DNA of 64,000 nucleotides from Chloroflexales bacterium ZM16-3 (GTDB lineage Bacteria > Chloroflexota > Chloroflexia > Chloroflexales > Chloroflexaceae): positions 124,001-188,000 of the forward strand of contig RYFE02000003.1 of assembly GCA_004138175.2 (NCBI GenBank), written 5' to 3'. This document shows, in pieces, positions 16,794 through 25,991 of the stretch (position 1 is the stretch's first letter; each line of letters opens with the position of its first letter). A model generated the notes under the pieces. That model searched no databases. It was not told where the DNA came from and saw nothing but the letters and a program-made list of their open reading frames with translations. The position numbers were made by a program, and so were the translations under genes.

Positions 16794-18755
16794 CTAGTGA
16801 GTCAGCGGGGTCATGGTGATCTGGTAATCGCCCCAGGTGTTGCCGTACCACATGCTGACCGTTGCGATGGTGAGCGCCAGACACAGCGCCCATGCACCTA
16901 CTCGCCCGAGGCTGCCCTTTGCGGCGATCAGGCCCAGCAGCCGGGCCATGGCCGCCAGCGCCAGCGGTAGCATGAAGTAGAGGTAACGCACCTGAAGGTA
17001 GAGCGTCAGGTCAACCAGGAAGAAGACCAGGGCCGTCAGCAGCATTGCGCTGACGGCGAGCACGGCGTCGCTCGATGGCGGGCGGGCGTAGAAGAGCACC
17101 AGCGCTGGCGGGAGCAGGAGCACCCCCGCCTCGGTGAAGGCCAGGCGGACGCCCTTCCAGAGCAGGTGCGACGCACCCTTGAGCAGTGGGCCTGCCTCGT
17201 TGCCTCCGCTATGTGACAGGCTTCCAATATGGCTCAGTGTCTCAATAACAATGCTGCTATAAAGAAACGCGACCGATCCCAGAAGCATGACGGCAAGCGC
17301 CCCGATTCCCCAACGCAGGCCCGGGCTGTCTCGGCGGAAGAGCAGCATGAGTGTGATCAGCACCCCGAACCAGGCGATGCCTAGGATCGCCACACCAATA
17401 TGTGAGAAGACCCCGAAGGCGAGGGTGGTAATCGCCAGCAGCCAGCTGCGGGGCTGATCGAGTGCGCCCGGCTGGCAGAGCAGCAGCAGGATCGGGGCGG
17501 TGAACCACTGGCCAAAGATCTGCGCCGAGAAGCTGTAGATCATCACTGAGAACGCGGTCAGGCTCCCCGCATAGAGGATGATCGCCAGGCGCGCTGCCGT
17601 CTGCGAGCCGCCCAGCCGCAGCGCCAGCAGCCCGACAAATAGCGCGGTGAAGCCGTCCATCGTGGCAAGCACGCCCTGCATCACCGAGCCCTGGTCATCC
17701 GTCGCGATCAGCCAGGGCATGATCGCGATATACGGGCCAGTGGGGTAGATCGTCTGGCCGTCGGCGAACTCGCTAGATGCGCCGATAATCACGTGCTCGC
17801 CATTGATCGCAGTGTTCAGCCGCTTGAGGTTGCGCCCCAGATCTTGCCCGCCGAAGGTCGGGAAGAGTACCCCGGTCAGGCGGATGGCGACGGCGACCAG
17901 CGTGAGCGCCCAGAGGATGCGGATCTGACGGGGGCTGCCAGCCCAGCGCAGGTGTCGCTCGGCCAGCGGCAGGAAGATCCATGTCAGGCATGCCATCATG
18001 GCTGCGGCAACTGCTAGGCGGAGTAAGTAAATATAACTAAGCGGCAGCACGCTCACAGCAATAATGGCTACCCCGGCGGCGACGGCAAGCATTATGAGAA
18101 GCTGGCCTCGCCACCCCGCACCGAGGCGCATTGCCATTAGTTGCACCCCGAGCAAAATTCCAATCTGCGCCAGCATGAGCTCGGCGGAGGGGGCAACTGG
18201 CCCATTGCCGATCACCCGCAGGCTAAACGCATCGAGGATAAAACCGAGATCGCGCGGGTCTCCCGGCACCTTGAAGGTCGAGCTGAGCATCTCGATCAGG
18301 AGGTGCTGTGGCGCATCGGGGGGGAGGAGCAGCCTGGCTACCCGCGCCCCGGGGCCTGCCAGCATCGACACCCAGGGCTGACCATTCAGCAGCAGATCCA
18401 CACTCGTCCCCGTGGGCCGCGGGCCGCTGTAGATCTCCATCACGGTCGGCTGCGTATGCTGGACACTGAAGATCTCAAGCGTGGCCCGACCCGCTGTCCA
18501 GCGATAGGTGCGGCCATCGGCGGCCTCGATCGGGTATGTCCCAGCGAGCCAGAAGTCGTCGCGGAAGTTGCCGATATCGACGCGGTACTGCTCGGGGCGA
18601 AGGCTAAATGCTGCCAGGTTCGCTAGCCAGAGTCCGATGATTGCCACCAGGAACACGGCGAGTGTGCTGCGCCACGCGCCCTGACCCAGGGTAACGACAA
18701 TAGGTGATTCGTATGTCTGATTCTGACTTGAGGCTTTCCTTAACGAAAGCGACAT
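16794..18755 (-). CDS. Large polytopic membrane protein, possible glycosyltransferase
   Basis: Not firmly recognised. About 653 residues from the ATG at 18755 (the frame is open to an ATG at 18812). One TM helix near residue 30 (STLAVFLVAIIGLWLANLAAF) is followed by about 140 extracytoplasmic residues of beta-rich character, then ten or more TM helices to the C-terminus. The loop PTFGGQDLGRNLKRL and the overall plan resemble GT-C membrane glycosyltransferases, as does the architecture of the GT39-like protein at 9477. No catalytic motif is certain. It is divergent from endonuclease V. The C-terminal end lies 67 nt from the convergent molybdoprotein gene. Confidence 0.7.
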   Translation of the reverse strand: MSLSLRKASSQNQTYESPIVVTLGQGAWRSTLAVFLVAIIGLWLANLAAFSLRPEQYRVDIGNFRDDFWLAGTYPIEAADGRTYRWTAGRATLEIFSVQHTQPTVMEIYSGPRPTGTSVDLLLNGQPWVSMLAGPGARVARLLLPPDAPQHLLIEMLSSTFKVPGDPRDLGFILDAFSLRVIGNGPVAPSAELMLAQIGILLGVQLMAMRLGAGWRGQLLIMLAVAAGVAIIAVSVLPLSYIYLLRLAVAAAMMACLTWIFLPLAERHLRWAGSPRQIRILWALTLVAVAIRLTGVLFPTFGGQDLGRNLKRLNTAINGEHVIIGASSEFADGQTIYPTGPYIAIMPWLIATDDQGSVMQGVLATMDGFTALFVGLLALRLGGSQTAARLAIILYAGSLTAFSVMIYSFSAQIFGQWFTAPILLLLCQPGALDQPRSWLLAITTLAFGVFSHIGVAILGIAWFGVLITLMLLFRRDSPGLRWGIGALAVMLLGSVAFLYSSIVIETLSHIGSLSHSGGNEAGPLLKGASHLLWKGVRLAFTEAGVLLLPPALVLFYARPPSSDAVLAVSAMLLTALVFFLVDLTLYLQVRYLYFMLPLALAAMARLLGLIAAKGSLGRVGAWALCLALTIATVSMWYGNTWGDYQITMTPLTH

Positions 18756-18936
18756 AACATTAGCCCCGCGCTTGTCCCTATCTCTGATCACAGGCATGGG
18801 CGCGGGCATCATACCACAACCGTAAACGCCCTCTGCCGTGCCGTCTTGATCTGTCGGCGCTCAGCGGGTATCCTGGTGGCGTACCCGACTGCGCCTGTTC
18901 GTGTCGTTCAGGTGAGGCACCGACTCTGGGGGGTTT

Positions 18937-19608
18937 ATGGAGTGGCCAACCACAACGCATGAGGGAGTCGCCATCCAGGAGCAGCTGCGCGGCCGGGTGA
19001 TCGTCGCTGACGAAGACTTCCCGCTGCGCACGGTCGCTGGCGTCGATGCCGGGTTCGAGCAGGATGGGACGGTCGCCCGTGCCGCCGTGGTGGTTCTCTC
19101 TTTCCCAGATCTGGCCCCGGTTGCCCACGCCCTCGCTCGCAGCCCCGCGCTCTTCCCCTACATCCCAGGCTTCCTCTCATTCCGCGAGGCTCCCGCCATT
19201 CTTGAAGCCCTCGCCATGCTCGACATACCTCCCGACCTACTGATCTGCGATGGCCAGGGGATCGCCCACCCACGGCGTCTCGGCATCGCCAGCCACCTCG
19301 GCGTGCTCACCGGTATCCCCGCCATTGGCTGCGCCAAGGCGCTCCTCATTGGCCGCCACGACCTCGTCCCAGATGAGCGCGGCGGGCGGGCGGCGCTTAT
19401 TCATCGGGGCGAGCAGATCGGCTATGTGCTGCGCACCCGCCCCGGCGTCAAGCCGGTCTACGTCTCGCCGGGGCACCGCGTGAGCCTGGATCGCGCCGCC
19501 AACCTAGTGATGTCCTGCATCACCCGTTACCGCCTGCCCGAGACCACCCGCTACGCCCACAACCTCGCCTCCCACGGCACCATCCCGCAGCCGCGCAAGC
19601 GCCCGTAG
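18937..19608 (+). CDS. nfi: Endonuclease V
   Basis: Cleaves DNA (or RNA) at the second phosphodiester 3' to deaminated bases such as inosine. The 223-residue length is typical. Catalytic acidic residues lie in VAGVDAGFEQ (first Asp), PYIPGFLSFREAP (the Tyr wedge and catalytic Glu) and LLICDGQGIAHPRRLGIASH (second Asp and conserved His). A later KPVYVSPGHRVSL matches the family C-terminal part. It begins with an ATG at 18937. The gene appears to be monocistronic, with the next gene 120 nt away behind its own -10 box. All active-site residues are present. Confidence 0.95.
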   Translation: MEWPTTTHEGVAIQEQLRGRVIVADEDFPLRTVAGVDAGFEQDGTVARAAVVVLSFPDLAPVAHALARSPALFPYIPGFLSFREAPAILEALAMLDIPPDLLICDGQGIAHPRRLGIASHLGVLTGIPAIGCAKALLIGRHDLVPDERGGRAALIHRGEQIGYVLRTRPGVKPVYVSPGHRVSLDRAANLVMSCITRYRLPETTRYAHNLASHGTIPQPRKRP

Positions 19609-19682
19609 CCCAGTCGCGCGTTCGCGCCGATTCGCGTTTTCTGCGCCACTTCACATCTTTCATGATCCAAACGCTGCTATGG

Positions 19683-19688
19683 TATACT
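19683..19688 (+). promoter_or_regulatory. Minus-10 box TATACT upstream of the acidic hypothetical gene
   Basis: TATACT lies 40 nt before the ATG at 19729, with AAGGAG as ribosome binding site between them. The -35 element is weak, so the assignment rests on the -10 box alone. Confidence 0.35.
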
Positions 19689-19728
19689 AGAAGCCATATG
19701 TGCCCTGCGTCAAGGAGAAGTTGTCATA

Positions 19729-20349
19729 ATGAGTGGTGAGGTAGCTTCCGAGCTCGACCTAGTGGTCGGCTCTATGATCACGGTGCGTCCCGATGAGGAC
19801 CGCGCCGCATACGATGAAGAGTACGAGTCGATCTCCGCCGTGCAGGATCAGCTGCGCGAAGAGGGTATCGCTGTTGATCTGATGAGCCAGCCCGGCACTG
19901 AGGTCTGGGAGGGCTCGATGGAGAATATGGGCTCCCTCTACCAGCTCTCGCGCCTGGCCGCCCGCATTGAGCACGGCCACGATATTACCGATGTGATCGA
20001 GGATGGCCCGGTGATCTACGATGACCTCGACCGCGCTGTCACCGATATCTGGGACGACCTGATAAAGTCGCGTTTCCAGCACCTGATCAACCTTCAGGGC
20101 ATCAATAGCTACTATATGCCCGCCGACTTTGACCAGCCTGTCTGGCTCTCGTTCGAGGACGAGGATGGCGAGGAGGATAACGCCTTCTTCGGCTCGTCCT
20201 CCCAGCTCCAGCGTGAACTGGCCGACCTGGCCCCGCTCCTGATCAAGGCCGGCGTCTCCCAGAACTCTGAGGCATACCGCTGCCTGGAACTGCTCCGCGA
20301 GGCCGCCGCCAAGAGCCTGGAGTTCAGCCTGCCGATTATTGTCTGGTAG
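19729..20349 (+). CDS. Acidic hypothetical protein
   Basis: Not recognised. A 206-residue acidic soluble protein, starting at an ATG with AAGGAG upstream. It is mostly helical with two Asp/Glu-rich stretches, one at residues 20-35 (RPDEDRAAYDEEYESI) and one near 140 (EDEDGEEDN). No signal peptide, TM segment or catalytic motif is visible. It is followed by a heptad array and then miaB on the same strand, so it may share a transcript with miaB. The C-terminal SLEFSLPIIVW suggests a buried final strand. Probably lineage-specific; no function assigned. Confidence 0.7.
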   Translation: MSGEVASELDLVVGSMITVRPDEDRAAYDEEYESISAVQDQLREEGIAVDLMSQPGTEVWEGSMENMGSLYQLSRLAARIEHGHDITDVIEDGPVIYDDLDRAVTDIWDDLIKSRFQHLINLQGINSYYMPADFDQPVWLSFEDEDGEEDNAFFGSSSQLQRELADLAPLLIKAGVSQNSEAYRCLELLREAAAKSLEFSLPIIVW

Positions 20350-20356
20350 GTATCAA

Positions 20357-20408
20357 TGCTGAATGTTGAATGTTGAATACTCCATTCAACATCTAACATT
20401 CACCATTC
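20357..20408. repeat. Heptanucleotide array with inverted arms, unit TGAATGT
   Basis: Three copies of TGAATGT (20357-20380) face about three and a half complementary copies (CATTCAA, ACATTCA; 20382-20408). The array fills the gap between the acidic hypothetical gene and miaB and would form a hairpin immediately upstream of the miaB start. The same word builds the array at 57996-58050. Confidence 0.85.
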
Positions 20409-20414
20409 GAACAC

Positions 20415-21767
20415 ATGCAGGAACTGCTCTTCTTCGATACGCAGCCCCGTGCCGACCGCGACGCCACCCCGCGCTCGCGGCGCTATTATGTCTGGACGGT
20501 CGGCTGCCAGATGAATATCTCGGACTCTGAGCGCCTTGAGGCCGCCCTCCAGGGCGTCGGCTATAGTCCGGCCACGCGCCCTGATGAGGCGAGCTTTATC
20601 GTGCTCAACTCATGCAGCGTGCGCGCCAGCGCCGAGGAGCGTATTCTCGGTAAGCTTGGCGAGCTTATGCGCGTGAAGCGTGAGCAGCCCGATACTCAGA
20701 TCGTCCTCTGGGGCTGTATGGTCGGCCCAGATAATCGCTCGATCTTCGAGCGCCAGCTGCCGATGGTCGACCACTTCGTCTCACCCTCGGCGGTCGATGA
20801 GATCGTCGCCCTCGCGCCAAACTCGCTCTACACCCTCGACGAGCCGGCGCTGCCTGTGCGCGATATGGATCACCCGCCGGTCTCCGTCCACGTGCCCATC
20901 CAGTACGGCTGTAACATGAGCTGTAGCTACTGCGTGATCCCGCTTCGCCGTGGCCACGAGCGCTCGCGCCCGCTGGAGGAGATCGTCGAGGAGGTGCGCC
21001 GGATCGTCGCCCGCGGTGCCCGTGAGATCACCCTCCTCGGCCAGATCGTCGACTCCTGGGGCCACGACCTACCCGGCCGCCCTCAGCTCGCCGACCTGAT
21101 CGCGGCTGTCCACGATACCCCCGGCCTGCTTCGGCTGCGCTTCCTCACCTCGCACCCGGCCTGGATGACCGACCATCTGATCGAGACGGTCGCCCGCCTG
21201 CCGCGCTGCATGCCCGAGGTGAACCTGCCCATCCAGTCGGGCTCCGACACGCTGCTCAAGATCATGCGCCGTGGCTACACCACTGCCCGCTACCGCGCCC
21301 TGATCGCCCGCATCCGCCAGGCGATGCCCGATATCTCGCTCACCACCGATGTGATCGTCGGCCACCCTGGCGAGACGCCAGCGGACTTCGCCCAGACTCT
21401 GGCCCTCTGCGAGGAGATCCGCTTCGATAAGATCCATATCGCCGCCTTCTCAGCTCGCCCCGGCACCCCCGCTGCCGAGCAGGAGCAGAACCCGGCCCTC
21501 GCCGTGCCCGAGGATGAGAAGCAGGAGCGCCGCCGCGCCCTAGAGCAGCTCCACGAGCAGATCGCTACCGAGCGCAGCGCCCAGCTGCTTGGGCAGACCC
21601 TTGAGGTTCTCGTCGAGGGCGAGTCGCGTGGCAAGTGGCGCGGACGCAGCCCCGGCAATAAGCTCGTCTTTTTTGCCCACCCCGACGAGTGGGCAGGCCG
21701 CCTCGCCCGCGTCCATATCACTCAGACAAGCCCCTGGGCGCTCCAGGGTAACGTCCTTCCCGACTGA
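20415..21767 (+). CDS. miaB: tRNA-2-methylthio-N6-dimethylallyladenosine synthase (MiaB)
   Basis: A radical-SAM methylthiotransferase that adds the 2-methylthio group to i6A37 of tRNAs reading U-initial codons. The 450-residue order fits MiaB. The N-terminal UPF0004 domain carries three auxiliary-cluster Cys in WTVGCQMNISDSE, VLNSCSVRASAE and LWGCMVGP. The radical-SAM motif CNMSCSYC lies at about residue 171. A C-terminal TRAM domain of about 60 residues contains LEVLVEGESRGKWRGRSPGNK. The latter and the PIQSGSDTLLKIMRRGY segment favour MiaB over RimO or MtaB. The ATG at 20415 directly follows a heptad hairpin, leaving little room for a ribosome binding site. Confidence 0.93.
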   Translation: MQELLFFDTQPRADRDATPRSRRYYVWTVGCQMNISDSERLEAALQGVGYSPATRPDEASFIVLNSCSVRASAEERILGKLGELMRVKREQPDTQIVLWGCMVGPDNRSIFERQLPMVDHFVSPSAVDEIVALAPNSLYTLDEPALPVRDMDHPPVSVHVPIQYGCNMSCSYCVIPLRRGHERSRPLEEIVEEVRRIVARGAREITLLGQIVDSWGHDLPGRPQLADLIAAVHDTPGLLRLRFLTSHPAWMTDHLIETVARLPRCMPEVNLPIQSGSDTLLKIMRRGYTTARYRALIARIRQAMPDISLTTDVIVGHPGETPADFAQTLALCEEIRFDKIHIAAFSARPGTPAAEQEQNPALAVPEDEKQERRRALEQLHEQIATERSAQLLGQTLEVLVEGESRGKWRGRSPGNKLVFFAHPDEWAGRLARVHITQTSPWALQGNVLPD

Positions 21768-21813
21768 GCATAAGCCCTCCGTATTTGTAGTGCGATAGAG
21801 TAGGAGTTCCACA

Positions 21814-22656
21814 TTGGCAAAGCAAGATGAAAAGATGCGGATGCGCCGCAAGCTCCAGGAAAAAGCTGTCGAGCTTGCGGCGATGAACAACTGGGCCGAA
21901 GCCCTGGACTTCAACCGCCAGATCCTCGCCCTCGGCGAGGACCCTGATACGTACAACCGTATGGGCAAGGCTCTGATGGAGTTGGGCCGCTACAGCGAGA
22001 GCCACGACACATACCAGCAGACCCTGCGCATCTTCCCGACCAATGCGATTGCCCGCAAGAATATCGCCCGCCTCGACGCCCTGCTCTCCCGCGGATTCGA
22101 CCACGGCCAGGTGAGCCGCACGCCGCGCCAGCAGGTCGACCTGCGCCTCTTCATCACCGAGACGGGCCGCACCGCTCTGACGACCCTGATCGACGTGCCG
22201 CGCAGCCCCGCCGTCGATGCCCTTGTCACCGGCGAGAAGATGGACTTCCGCATTGAGGGGAAGACCGTCTATGTGATCGACGCCGACGGCAACGTGGTCG
22301 GTCGCCTAGAGCCGAAGCTCGGCCAGCGCCTCGCCGAGCTGATCAGCGGCGGGAATCGCTATATCGCCGCGATCGCCCAGACCGACCCGCGCATCGTCCG
22401 TCTGCTGATCCGCGAGACCTACCAGGACCCCAGCCAGCGCGGCAGGATCTCTTTCCCCGGCAAGCTCGGCGAGGGCGCAATGTATGTCTCCAGCCTGCGC
22501 TACGAGGAGTACGAGGACGTTATCGACGATGACGACACGGGCGATGATGGCGACTCCGGCGAGGAAGAGTACAGCGGCGGCGATGAGGAGGAGGAGCTTG
22601 GCCTCGAAGAGATCGATCAGGATATGTCCGACGATGACGATAACCTTGAGGAGTAA
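21814..22656 (+). CDS. TPR protein with acidic C-terminal tail
   Basis: A 280-residue protein starting at a TTG (21814) with AGGAG 7 nt upstream. Residues 10-90 form two tetratricopeptide repeats (WAEALDFNRQILALGEDPDTY and YSESHDTYQQTLRIFPTNAIA). The middle third is basic and beta-rich (EGKTVYVIDADGNVVGRL), resembling a small nucleic-acid or protein-binding barrel, though not clearly any family. The last 50 residues are almost entirely Asp, Glu, Gly and Ser, which suggests a disordered tail. It may share a transcript with miaB (46-nt gap). The function is unknown. Confidence 0.75.
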   Translation: MAKQDEKMRMRRKLQEKAVELAAMNNWAEALDFNRQILALGEDPDTYNRMGKALMELGRYSESHDTYQQTLRIFPTNAIARKNIARLDALLSRGFDHGQVSRTPRQQVDLRLFITETGRTALTTLIDVPRSPAVDALVTGEKMDFRIEGKTVYVIDADGNVVGRLEPKLGQRLAELISGGNRYIAAIAQTDPRIVRLLIRETYQDPSQRGRISFPGKLGEGAMYVSSLRYEEYEDVIDDDDTGDDGDSGEEEYSGGDEEEELGLEEIDQDMSDDDDNLEE

Positions 22657-22690
22657 GCGCCTCATATCTCTCTGAGAGCACTTCTACATG

Positions 22691-22717
22691 CGCGGGGCCG
22701 GCATTGCCGGCCCCGCG
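22691..22717. terminator. GC-rich perfect palindrome after the TPR gene
   Basis: Arms CGCGGGGCCGGCA (22691-22703) and TGCCGGCCCCGCG (22705-22717) are perfectly complementary. It is followed within 90 nt by two more hairpins, CCGCCCG/CGGGCGG around 22750 and GCGTCGGC/GCCGACGC around 22772-22791. No T-run is present. This cluster likely ends the miaB-TPR transcript. Confidence 0.6.
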
Positions 22718-22869
22718 CCTGCGGTTTCGGCAATGCCTTTTGCCTCCCGCCCGCCTTCACGGGCGGTTCCGGCGTCGGCGCAGGCCGACGCCCGGCGCAA
22801 CTGTAACAGCCCTGCCATCCAAAACCTAATTTCTTGCTATCACTGATGCGCGGGTTTATACTATTTAGG

Positions 22870-23002
22870 TATGTTTCAAAATTGGCTGTCTCAACATTAC
22901 CGTTTGGCCTTGCCCTTACCCCCGCCGCTGGCGCAGCACCCCAGGGGGCTGGGGATGGTGAGAGCTGCCCGGCGGCAGCCTGTCAAGCTGGGTTGAAACA
23001 TA
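22870..23002. repeat. MITE-like element with TATGTTTCAA terminal inverted repeats
   Basis: TATGTTTCAA at 22870-22879 is perfectly matched by TTGAAACATA at 22993-23002, bounding 133 bp. The interior is GC-rich with a run of CCCC/GGGG (around 22920-22960) that can pair with itself. It occupies most of the otherwise gene-free 408-bp gap 22657-23064. The size and ends fit a non-autonomous transposable element or a large hairpin. No target-site duplication is clear. Confidence 0.4.
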
Positions 23003-23064
23003 TCTTATAGCGGCGGGCAGAGAGGATGGCCCGGCTCGGCAGCATGCCTGCTGAAGGAGGATCG

Positions 23065-24444
23065 ATGACGTTCAGACTACACGAGATCCCGACATCCCAG
23101 CCGGCATTGCGCTCATCTCAAGACGCCAAGATGCCCGACATCCCCGCTCAGCCGCGATCCATCGTCGAGTCGGGGCTGACGATGGGCTTCCTCACCGATC
23201 TCATCCTAAAGGTTATCTACTTCACCGGCTCCGTCACTGGGCAGCGCCTTGAGGAGATGACGAAGCTGCCCTTCCTCGGCATTATCGATAAGGTGCTGGA
23301 GTTCCTCAAGCTTGAGGAGTTTGTCGATATTACTGGTGCCGAGGGCGGCTTCAGCGAGCGCTCGTTCCAGTATGTGATCGCCAACAAGGGCCGCGACAAG
23401 ATTCATGAGGTTCTGGAGCGATCACAGTATGCCGGCCCTGCCCCGGTGCCGTTCCAGCAGTATATCGATATGGTCAAGCTCCAGAACGTCGGCGAGATGG
23501 TGATTGACCAGGCCGCCATCCGCCAGGCATTCGGCCATATTGTGGTGAGCGAGAAGATGCTCGATAAGATCGGGCCGGCCGCCAACTCGGCCCGTTCGCT
23601 CTTCCTCTATGGCCCGCCCGGCAACGGTAAGACCACGATCGCCGAGGGCATCTCGAATATGCTCGGCGGCTACGTCCTCATCCCCTACACTGTCGAGATC
23701 GACGGCCAGATTATTAAGGTCTTTGATCCGCTCAACCATCAGGTTGTTCAGCAGAATGCAGTCGGCCACGCCGAGGTGGACGCGCCCTTCCCTGGTGCGC
23801 CTGTTCGCCAGGTTTCCTCGTCCTTCCCCGATGCGCGATGGGTTGTCTGCAAGCGCCCGCGCGTGGTCGTCGGCGGCGAGCTCATCCTTGAGCAGCTTGA
23901 GCTAATCTTCGACCCGAGCGCCAAGATCTACGAGGCACCCTTCCAGATGAAGGCGAACGGCGGCCTCTTTCTGATTGACGACTTCGGTCGCCAGAAGTGT
24001 CGCCCCCAGGATTTGCTCAACCGCTGGATCGTGCCCCTGGAGAAGAAGTTTGACTACCTCGCCCTCCAGACCGGCAAGAAGCTCCAGGTGCCCTTCGATG
24101 TGCTGATTGTCTTCTCCACGAACCTGAACCCGAAGGATCTGGTTGATGACGCCTTCCTCCGCCGCATCCGCCATAAGATCGAGGTGCCGAACCCCTCGCC
24201 CGCTGAGTTCCGCTCGATCTTCCAGCTTGTCTGCAAGCAGAAGAAGATCCCCTATAGCGACGATGGCTTGCGCCACCTGATCCAGGAACACTATATGAAG
24301 GCCGGGCGCGATCTGCGCTCCTGCCACCCCCGCGACCTGTGCGACCAGATCCTCGATGAGGCGAAGTATCGCAGCATCGCGCCTACGATGAATAAAGAGC
24401 TGATCGACCGGGCTTGCGAGGCATACTTCGTCAAGCTTGGCTAG
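23065..24444 (+). CDS. AAA-family ATPase
   Basis: A 459-residue protein from the ATG at 23065, which has a perfect AAGGAGG upstream (the frame is open to 23026). The N-terminal 170 residues contain a hydrophobic helix near residue 40 (GFLTDLILKVIYFTGSV) and helices of unknown fold. The ATPase domain has Walker A LYGPPGNGKTTIAEG (about residue 180), Walker B GGLFLIDDFGRQ (about 300), sensor-1 IVFSTNLNP (about 350) and the arginine finger region FLRRIRHKI. It lies 52 nt upstream of a TadA/CpaF ATPase gene, and the two are likely an operon. It could work in pilus or secretion assembly, but that rests only on the neighbour. Confidence 0.82.
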   Translation: MTFRLHEIPTSQPALRSSQDAKMPDIPAQPRSIVESGLTMGFLTDLILKVIYFTGSVTGQRLEEMTKLPFLGIIDKVLEFLKLEEFVDITGAEGGFSERSFQYVIANKGRDKIHEVLERSQYAGPAPVPFQQYIDMVKLQNVGEMVIDQAAIRQAFGHIVVSEKMLDKIGPAANSARSLFLYGPPGNGKTTIAEGISNMLGGYVLIPYTVEIDGQIIKVFDPLNHQVVQQNAVGHAEVDAPFPGAPVRQVSSSFPDARWVVCKRPRVVVGGELILEQLELIFDPSAKIYEAPFQMKANGGLFLIDDFGRQKCRPQDLLNRWIVPLEKKFDYLALQTGKKLQVPFDVLIVFSTNLNPKDLVDDAFLRRIRHKIEVPNPSPAEFRSIFQLVCKQKKIPYSDDGLRHLIQEHYMKAGRDLRSCHPRDLCDQILDEAKYRSIAPTMNKELIDRACEAYFVKLG

Positions 24445-24496
24445 GGCACTTAGCTATACCCGCCGCCCCCGGCGGCCACCAGGAGGTATGTGACCT

Positions 24497-25984
24497 ATGT
24501 CTCTGCTGAAACGTCTTGGCGGCACAACCCAGCCCCCCGAGAGCCCGGCTACCGCACCGGTTCGCGGCCCTTCTCCTATGCCGACGCCGCTTAGCCCGAT
24601 CCCCGAGGCATCGGTTGCCGTTGCGCCCTCTGAGCCGCGTAACCTAGCACCCGCCCCAAGCCAGTCCGCTATCGTAGAGGACCCGACTCCCGCCACCGAC
24701 CCCAAGCGCATGCTTGAACTCTCGCTCTGGATCGTCGACCGTATCCAGGCATCCCTCGGCAACCAGAGCGAGCTGAAACGCTCGTCCGAGAGCGAAAAGC
24801 TGCTCCAGGAGCGCTTCGCCCGTATCTACCAGCAGTCTGGACAGAGCCTCCCCGACACGGCCGTCAAGGAGCTGTTCACGATGGTCTGTGACGAGCTGAT
24901 GGGCTTTGGCCCCATCCAGCAGCTTCTCAACGATGATACGGTCTCTGAGGTTATGGTCAATGGCCCCAATATGGTCTACGTCGAGCAGAAGGGTAAGCTC
25001 CGCCTCACCCCCGTACACTTCGTTAACGACGAGCACGTCCTCAAGGTGATCGACCGGATCATCCGCCCCCTTGGCCGTCGTATCGACCGCAAGTGGCCAA
25101 TGGTCGATGCCCGCCTGCCCGATGGCTCCCGCGTCAACGCGATCATCCCCCCATGCGCCATTGATGGCTCCACTGTCACCATCCGCAAGTTCTCGAAGAA
25201 TAAGCTCAAGATCGATGACCTTGTTCGCTTCGGCTCAATGTCGCCCGAGATGGGCGAGTTCCTGCGCGCCTGTGTGATCAGCCGACTCAATATCGTTGTC
25301 TCCGGCGGCACTGGCTCTGGCAAGACCACCCTGCTCAATGTGCTCTCCAACTTCATCCCCGAGGACGAGCGCATCGTCACGATCGAGGATAGCGCCGAGC
25401 TTCAGCTTGCCCAGGATCATGTGGTGCGCCTGGAGGCGAAGCCCGCCGAGGTAGACGGCACCGGCCTTGTCGCCATCCGCGACCTGGTGAAGAACTCGCT
25501 GCGTATGCGCCCCGAGCGCGTGGTGATCGGTGAGTGCCGTGGCGGCGAGACGCTGGACATGCTCCAGGCTATGAACACCGGCCACGATGGTTCCCTCACC
25601 ACCCTCCACGCCAACACCCCCCGCGATGCCCTCGCTCGTATGGAGACGATGTCGATGATGGCCGGCATGGATCTGCCCCTCAGGGTTATTCGTGATCAGA
25701 TCGCTGCCGCTATCGACGTGATTGTCCAGCAGACCCGCCTCGATGACGGTCAGCGCAAGGTGTCCTATATCACCGAGGTGCAGGGTATGGAGGGTGACAC
25801 GGTGGTGCTGCAGGATATCTTCAAGCTTGAGATCCTCGGCAAGACGCCTGAGGGCAAGATCCAGACTGAGATGCGCCCCACCGGCGTGCGCCCGCGCTTC
25901 ACCCCGCGTCTAGAGGCCCACGGCTTTAAGCTGCCGCCGAGCATCTTTGGCACCCAGATGCCTGGCCAGAAAAAGGGTTGGTAG
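24497..25984 (+). CDS. TadA/CpaF-family secretion ATPase
   Basis: A 495-residue type II/IV secretion ATPase of the TadA (CpaF) branch. After a Pro-rich, probably disordered N-terminus (residues 10-75) come the N-terminal domain, IIPPCAIDGSTVTIRKFSK (about 215), Walker A VSGGTGSGKTTLLN (about 275), the Asp box ERIVTIEDSAELQL, Walker B PERVVIGECRGGETLDM (about 340) and the His box TGHDGSLTTLHANTP. All catalytic motifs are intact. The usual tad partners (TadB, TadC, pilin, prepilin peptidase) are not adjacent, so it is an orphan paired with the AAA ATPase upstream. AGGAGG lies about 10 nt before the ATG. Confidence 0.93.
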   Translation: MSLLKRLGGTTQPPESPATAPVRGPSPMPTPLSPIPEASVAVAPSEPRNLAPAPSQSAIVEDPTPATDPKRMLELSLWIVDRIQASLGNQSELKRSSESEKLLQERFARIYQQSGQSLPDTAVKELFTMVCDELMGFGPIQQLLNDDTVSEVMVNGPNMVYVEQKGKLRLTPVHFVNDEHVLKVIDRIIRPLGRRIDRKWPMVDARLPDGSRVNAIIPPCAIDGSTVTIRKFSKNKLKIDDLVRFGSMSPEMGEFLRACVISRLNIVVSGGTGSGKTTLLNVLSNFIPEDERIVTIEDSAELQLAQDHVVRLEAKPAEVDGTGLVAIRDLVKNSLRMRPERVVIGECRGGETLDMLQAMNTGHDGSLTTLHANTPRDALARMETMSMMAGMDLPLRVIRDQIAAAIDVIVQQTRLDDGQRKVSYITEVQGMEGDTVVLQDIFKLEILGKTPEGKIQTEMRPTGVRPRFTPRLEAHGFKLPPSIFGTQMPGQKKGW

Positions 25985-25991
25985 ATTCTGT

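Noticed and set aside
22870-23002. Insertion sequence
   Set aside because: No transposase frame is present in the 133 bp; only a MITE-like reading remains, at low confidence.
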